Shown here: positions 5,920 through 9,423 of the stretch, piece after piece
How positions within the stretch are numbered: position 1 is the first letter of the stretch
Layout of the letters: each line of letters begins with the position of its first letter
From: JAZKFT01 sp043760535
GTDB taxonomy: Bacteria > Bacteroidota > Bacteroidia > Chitinophagales > Chitinophagaceae
Length of the DNA stretch: 9,423 nucleotides
NCBI GenBank assembly: GCA_043760535.1
Contig: JAYUOV010000257.1
Location: forward strand, 1 to 9,423
Direction of reading: 5' to 3'
Position numbers and translations under genes: made by a program
The notes under the pieces: model-generated
The model's database searches: none
Told to the model about the DNA's origin: nothing
Seen by the model: the letters and a program-made list of their open reading frames with translations, nothing else

Positions 5920-6759
5920 TTGATTTTAAAATTAGCACCGTTGGTCAATCTTTTTGCGTATAAAAACTCCTCTATTCATTATTGTCTTTATGGCTCAGGT
6001 GAAGAGTTGCTCATTTGCTTTCATGGCTTTGGCGAGGAGGCAACTTCATTTTTTTTTCTTGAAAAAGTAGTTGGCAATCGATTCACCATTATTGCTATTA
6101 GTATGCCTTTTCATGGTGATACTGCATGGAATGAAGGACTCCTTTTTTCTCCCCAGAATTTGCATGAAATTATTGGTGGCATTGTAAAAGTATGCAAGCC
6201 ACAAACGCCAGATTATAAAGTGCATTTTCTTGGCTATAGTATGGGTGGAAGGTTGGTGCTGGCGTATTTTCAGCAGTACCCACAATTGGTAAAAAGTATT
6301 GCGCTTGTGGCACCAGACGGCCTGTATAAAAACAACTGGTATTGGTTTGCTACTCAAACTACTATTGGCAACCGGCTTTTTAAATTTACCATGCAGCAAC
6401 CACAATGGTTTACTGGTATGATAAAACTGTTGGGTAAAATGGGCCTGCTCAATAAAAGCGTTGCCAAATTTGTATCCTATTATTTAGGTGATGAAAACAT
6501 CAGAACGGCACTGTACAAACGATGGACAACGCTGCGGAAATTTCAGCCTAACCTGCCGTTGATTAAAAGGTTAATTGCTGCAGATAAAGTACCTGTAGAA
6601 ATGCTGTTTGGCGAATACGACCGAATTATACTGTACCAACGTGGCGAGCAATTTCAGCAGGGGCATGAGGAAATGATTGAAGTAAAAATAATAAAGGCAG
6701 GGCATCAACTTATGCAGGAAAAATATGTAGCTGAAATTACAAATTTGTTAGCTGATTGA
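5920..6759 (+). CDS. Alpha/beta hydrolase
   Basis: This is a soluble-looking alpha/beta-fold hydrolase of about 279 residues, substrate unknown. It shows the oxyanion-loop HGFG (35-38), the nucleophile elbow GYSMGG (Ser107), the acid in LFGEYDRI (Asp234) and the catalytic His262 in KAGHQL, so the Ser-Asp-His triad is complete. A cap-like helical insert lies at about 135-215. The start is uncertain. The frame has a TGA at 5914 and no ATG before residue 62, so it must begin at a TTG (5920, or 5941 with A-rich upstream DNA), or the true ATG is at 5909 and the T5 run at 5917-5921 is one base short: with six T, ATG TGT GAT TTT TTG reads straight in. There is no signal peptide. The glycosyltransferase gene starts 35 nt after the stop, suggesting an operon. 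Confidence 0.88.
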   Translation: MILKLAPLVNLFAYKNSSIHYCLYGSGEELLICFHGFGEEATSFFFLEKVVGNRFTIIAISMPFHGDTAWNEGLLFSPQNLHEIIGGIVKVCKPQTPDYKVHFLGYSMGGRLVLAYFQQYPQLVKSIALVAPDGLYKNNWYWFATQTTIGNRLFKFTMQQPQWFTGMIKLLGKMGLLNKSVAKFVSYYLGDENIRTALYKRWTTLRKFQPNLPLIKRLIAADKVPVEMLFGEYDRIILYQRGEQFQQGHEEMIEVKIIKAGHQLMQEKYVAEITNLLAD

Positions 6760-6794
6760 ATTAGCCTTATTGTTGTAATTAAGAACTGAATACC

Positions 6795-7943
6795 ATGTGG
6801 CTTATTTATACCTCTGCTTTTATTTTTTCACTGTACGCTTTGCTCATTGCGTATTACCGTTGGGGCTGGGTAAGCATGCCAGCATTTGAGCTCCATCAAA
6901 GGCCGCTCAGCACCTATCAAACAAGGGTTTCAGTAATAATTCCGGCACGCAACGAAACGGTGAATATTGCCAATTGCATCCGCAGTATTCTGGCACAGAG
7001 CTACCCTGCTTACCTGATAGAAATTATAGTAGTAGATGACCACAGTACAGACGACACCGCCGACATAACACAAGCCATGGCACTGGCTTACACCAATGTG
7101 TACCTAATTAAACTAAGCGAAACCGACACGAACATGGCCTATAAAAAAAGGGCCATCGAAGCCGGTATCAACAAGGCTGCCGGAACACTGATTATAACTA
7201 CCGATGCCGACTGCATTCATCCCAAATTATGGTTGGAAACACTTGTGCAATACCGGGAGAAAACAGAGGCACAATTTATAGCTGCACCTGTAGTTTACAT
7301 TACAAAAAATAAGCTTTTGTCTATATTTCAATGCCTCGATTTTATGACCATGCAGGGCATTACCGGAGCCTCGGTGAACAAGCGTTTTCATACCATGTGC
7401 AATGGGGCAAACCTGGCTTATACCAAGGCTGCTTTTGCCGAGGTAAATGGCTTTGCTGGTATAGACAATATACCCACCGGCGACGATATGCTGCTGATGC
7501 ATAAAATATACCAGCAACACCCTAACGAAGTGGTGTATTTAAAAAGTAGTGACGCTATTACAAGTACACATCCGGCCTTTAGCTGGAAGGAATTTTTTCA
7601 GCAACGCATACGCTGGGCCAGTAAGGCTAGCCACTATAACGATAAGCGAATTTTTGCTGCCTTGCTGCTGGTATATGTATGGAATGTGTGGTTTGTAGTA
7701 ATGGCCATAGCTGCATTTTTTTCGTGGAAATACTTGGTGTTGCTTGCTGTGGCTCTTGTAGCAAAAACGCTTGTAGAACTTTGGTTTCTAAAACCTGTAG
7801 CCCATTTTTTTAATATGGGTAAATGGCTTGGGTGGTTTCCATTTTTACAGCCCTTACATATTGTTTATGTAATTATCAGCGGCTGGCTGGGCAAGTTTGG
7901 AAAATATGAATGGAAGGGGAGGGAAATAAAGCAAGTGAAATAA
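6795..7943 (+). CDS. Membrane glycosyltransferase, family 2 (GT-A fold)
   Basis: This 382-residue inner-membrane processive-type GT2 enzyme transfers a sugar from a nucleotide-sugar donor to a lipid or glycan acceptor, which cannot be told from the sequence. One N-terminal transmembrane segment (about 2-20) is followed by the cytosolic GT-A domain. This carries VSVIIPARNE (45-54), VVDDHSTDDT (79-88), the metal-binding DAD (137-139), the acceptor-side GDD (229-231) in place of the usual ED, and QQRIRW (269-274), the QxxRW motif of cellulose/hyaluronan synthase-like enzymes. Two to three membrane segments (about 287-332 and 350-364) close the protein. It follows the hydrolase gene by 35 nt, so the two are probably co-transcribed; this might mean joint action on a lipid or glycan, which is inference. 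Confidence 0.93.
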   Translation: MWLIYTSAFIFSLYALLIAYYRWGWVSMPAFELHQRPLSTYQTRVSVIIPARNETVNIANCIRSILAQSYPAYLIEIIVVDDHSTDDTADITQAMALAYTNVYLIKLSETDTNMAYKKRAIEAGINKAAGTLIITTDADCIHPKLWLETLVQYREKTEAQFIAAPVVYITKNKLLSIFQCLDFMTMQGITGASVNKRFHTMCNGANLAYTKAAFAEVNGFAGIDNIPTGDDMLLMHKIYQQHPNEVVYLKSSDAITSTHPAFSWKEFFQQRIRWASKASHYNDKRIFAALLLVYVWNVWFVVMAIAAFFSWKYLVLLAVALVAKTLVELWFLKPVAHFFNMGKWLGWFPFLQPLHIVYVIISGWLGKFGKYEWKGREIKQVK

Positions 7944-8007
7944 TTTGGGGTAGAACATGATGATGCTAAAACAAGTTTGGTGATGTTTGTTTGATAATTT
8001 AATAACA

Positions 8008-8036
8008 TTGCCATATTCAATATTTCTTTATTTTCA
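8008..8036 (+). promoter_or_regulatory. Weak Bacteroidota-type promoter candidate
   Basis: TTG (8008-8010) is followed after 18 nt by TATTTTCA (8029-8036), matching four of six fixed bases of TAnnTTTG. It lies about 19 nt before the ATG at 8055. The 111-nt gap after the glycosyltransferase gene makes a separate promoter for the last gene plausible, but the match is weak and the DNA is AT-rich. Confidence 0.25.
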
Positions 8037-8066
8037 TACAAACCAATATACTCTATGAAACATTTA

Positions 8067-8075
8067 CCCCCCCCC
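8067..8075 (+). repeat. Homopolymer C9 tract, possible phase-variation switch
   Basis: A run of nine C sits four codons after ATG 8055 (ATG AAA CAT TTA). With nine C the frame from this ATG closes after about 24 codons (TAA at 8148). With eight (or eleven) C it reads MKHLPPPPHFFNIKYISK and on through a hydrophobic core to LNA-Q, a complete signal peptide, into the long frame ending at 9396. Such tracts vary in length by slipped-strand mispairing, and they are also a classic place for sequencing errors. Confidence 0.6.
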
Positions 8076-8130
8076 TCCGCATTTTTTCAACATAAAATAC
8101 ATTTCCAAATTTGCAGTACTAATTGTTGTT

Positions 8131-9396
8131 TTGTGCATGTTTGCTTTTAAACTAAATGCACAATACTGCCCAACAAATACTGTAACAACTGATCCTGATA
8201 ATTACCAAAATTCCACAGATCCTAACCAATTATTAAAGTGGGATTGGCGTCAGCAAACTTTTACAGGCTTCAGGCCTGGCGTACCGTCACCTGTTTCTTA
8301 CCAAATTACCAACCCATTTTTTAATACAAATGGCAATCTTAATCTAAGAGAGCTTTCATTTCCTGCGGATAAAAATTTTAAACCAGTTGATGGGTGGAAA
8401 TTAATTGGCAGAAACTTTGGCACAATTTCAGAAGGGAGTGACCATCCCTGGTTTATGTTATACAATCGGTATAATGGAACGATGCGCCTGTTCCTCCAAA
8501 TTAATAGTTCAAGCCAAAATTTTCAATCGGCTAGGCTCGTTTTAAGACCAACAAAACTTGATGGTGTACACACAAACGGCATTTTTAATCAACTTGGAAC
8601 ACAAACCATAGAATTAGAAAAAATAAAAAAACAAGCTTCATTTGTTACGCCTAATAAGTATTCAAACTCTGGTCAGGGTAGCGGCTTCAATCCCTTTTGG
8701 TTGTATGGAGACATTCAAGCATTATACGACCCATGTGTTTGTAGGTTTAACTCTATGTTTAGCATTATTGCAGACCTCTTTGAAGCGTGGGATGTTGAAT
8801 TAAAAATCAATGGACAGATTTCTACAAAAATTGTATTGCAACAAACCAATAATTCGAGTGTGGTTAATAGTGATAAATTTTTTCCTGGTATCACCAATTT
8901 TTTAGACGGTGCTATTAATGGAATAGCAGATTTTAGAAAATTTTTAGATCTTGGAATAGGATTACAAAATAATGGTGAGGAGTTCGCATCTGGGCTGGAT
9001 GGCTTAATAGGACTAGGAAGAAGATTATTTACACAAAAGCTTGGCCCAAACCATAACGTTGACAAACTGTTAAGAACAGGGTTGGCTGTTGTTACCCCAT
9101 TAAAAAACATTTTTGGCACGATAAGTACCATTTCCAGCATTTTCAACAAAAAAAGTAACAGTGCTGCCGCCCCGGTTATAACCACAACCGGTTTTGCTGA
9201 ATCAAAACTAACAGCTACTGCTACAGGACAATTAACAAGGAGTGGGAACTATGGTAGTGGCGCAATATTAACCCCGGGAGCTACTGCTAATAACTATAAC
9301 AGCAGTGCTTTTCTTAAACCAGCCTATAACAAACAAGGCTTCGTCGGGCTCGAAGAGCCAACGATGAAGCCGATGTTGTACGGAACCTGTTGGTAG
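8131..9396 (+). CDS. Secreted protein of unknown function, start frameshifted at poly-C
   Basis: I do not recognise the function. The frame is open from 8059. The only in-frame starts after the upstream TGA (8056) are TTG 8131 and ATG 8137, both inside what is clearly a signal peptide core (KFAVLIVVLCMFAFKLNA-Q). The intended start is probably ATG 8055, one base out of frame because of the C9 tract, giving 446 residues. In the 421-residue numbering, the mature part begins near Q11 and has a beta-rich N-terminal half with WFMLYNRYNGTMRLFLQI (107-124), a pattern I recall from uncharacterised Bacteroidota exported proteins. A C-x-C pair follows (202-204), then a Gly-rich amphipathic stretch (253-300), and a Ser/Thr/Ala/Gly-rich low-complexity tail (332-392). 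The last 22 residues lie in a GC-richer hairpin region and may be a truncated or altered end. Confidence 0.65.
   Translation: MCMFAFKLNAQYCPTNTVTTDPDNYQNSTDPNQLLKWDWRQQTFTGFRPGVPSPVSYQITNPFFNTNGNLNLRELSFPADKNFKPVDGWKLIGRNFGTISEGSDHPWFMLYNRYNGTMRLFLQINSSSQNFQSARLVLRPTKLDGVHTNGIFNQLGTQTIELEKIKKQASFVTPNKYSNSGQGSGFNPFWLYGDIQALYDPCVCRFNSMFSIIADLFEAWDVELKINGQISTKIVLQQTNNSSVVNSDKFFPGITNFLDGAINGIADFRKFLDLGIGLQNNGEEFASGLDGLIGLGRRLFTQKLGPNHNVDKLLRTGLAVVTPLKNIFGTISTISSIFNKKSNSAAAPVITTTGFAESKLTATATGQLTRSGNYGSGAILTPGATANNYNSSAFLKPAYNKQGFVGLEEPTMKPMLYGTCW
9337..9371 (+). repeat. Strong imperfect hairpin at the 3' end of the unknown gene
   Basis: GGCTTCGTCG (9337-9346) pairs with CGATGAAGCC (9362-9371) over 10 bp (one G-T), then, after an AA bulge (9360-9361), GGCTC (9347-9351) pairs with GAGCC (9355-9359) around a GAA loop (9352-9354): 15 pairs in 35 nt. 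No T-run follows, so it is not an intrinsic terminator. It lies inside the last codons of the upstream frame. From 9337 to the window end the DNA is about 54% GC by hand count, above its surroundings. It may be the edge of an inserted element or a structured RNA; I cannot identify it. The remaining 27 nt (9397-9423) show no gene start. Confidence 0.5.
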
Positions 9397-9423
9397 AATG
9401 CAATCTAGCCTATGGGGTTTGCG

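Noticed and set aside
8715..9185. 156-codon minus-strand ORF in the last gene
   Set aside because: Antisense to a frame with a signal peptide and plausible protein composition; its own translation shows no recognisable domain.
9337..9423. Group II intron, attC site, tRNA or DGR variable region at the right edge
   Set aside because: No domain V-like GAGCCG...CGGTTC pair, no GTGYG boundary, no RYYYAAC/GTTRRRY pair, no cloverleaf and no lectin-fold C-terminus were found in the visible sequence.
1..9423. CRISPR array, transposase or phage genes
   Set aside because: No regularly spaced direct repeats and no recognisable mobile-element protein in any frame.

Overview
The window looks like chromosomal DNA from a Bacteroidota bacterium, probably of the Chitinophagaceae/Sphingobacteriia type. 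The grounds are moderately AT-rich coding DNA, no Shine-Dalgarno sequences before the starts, signal peptides ending in A-Q, a Bacteroidota-style promoter (TTTG, 20 nt, TACTTTCG), and the protein types themselves (M23 peptidase with a long beta-rich tail, small haem-type lipoprotein, secreted protein of unknown function). Everything here is read by eye; no database search was run.

Left part, minus strand: trpB (tryptophan synthase beta, 158-1384) and asd (aspartate-semialdehyde dehydrogenase, 1765-2763) both read leftwards. They are separated by 380 bp without a gene that is full of small repeats and palindromes. No trpA start follows trpB in the 157 nt left in the window.

The most interesting part is the 5' leader of asd (about 2805-2964, minus strand). 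It holds a promoter-like pair of boxes, an 18-codon ORF (2868-2924), and three mutually exclusive RNA segments: GGGAAGGT, ACCTTCCC and GGGAAGGT, the last followed by a run of U. Segment 1 overlaps the stop codon of the small ORF. The first eight residues of the peptide are M-K-I-T-N-T-I-K, all amino acids of the aspartate family, whose common pathway enzyme is Asd. This has the layout of a translation-coupled transcription attenuator sensing the end products of the asd pathway.

Right part, plus strand: six genes in a row. They are a secreted M23 metallopeptidase (3086-4852), a Bcp-type peroxiredoxin (4904-5371), a small cytochrome-like lipoprotein (5494-5856), an alpha/beta hydrolase with an apparent TTG start (5920-6759), a membrane-bound family 2 glycosyltransferase (6795-7943), and a secreted protein of unknown function (frame open to 9396). 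The hydrolase and glycosyltransferase are 35 nt apart and probably co-transcribed. The other neighbours share orientation but no evident pathway.

The last gene has a run of nine C at 8067-8075. With eight C, an ATG at 8055 would read into a complete signal peptide; with nine it is out of frame. This is either a phase-variation switch or a homopolymer length error. The 3' end of the same gene contains a strong imperfect hairpin in locally GC-richer DNA close to the window edge, which may mark a boundary but is not identified.
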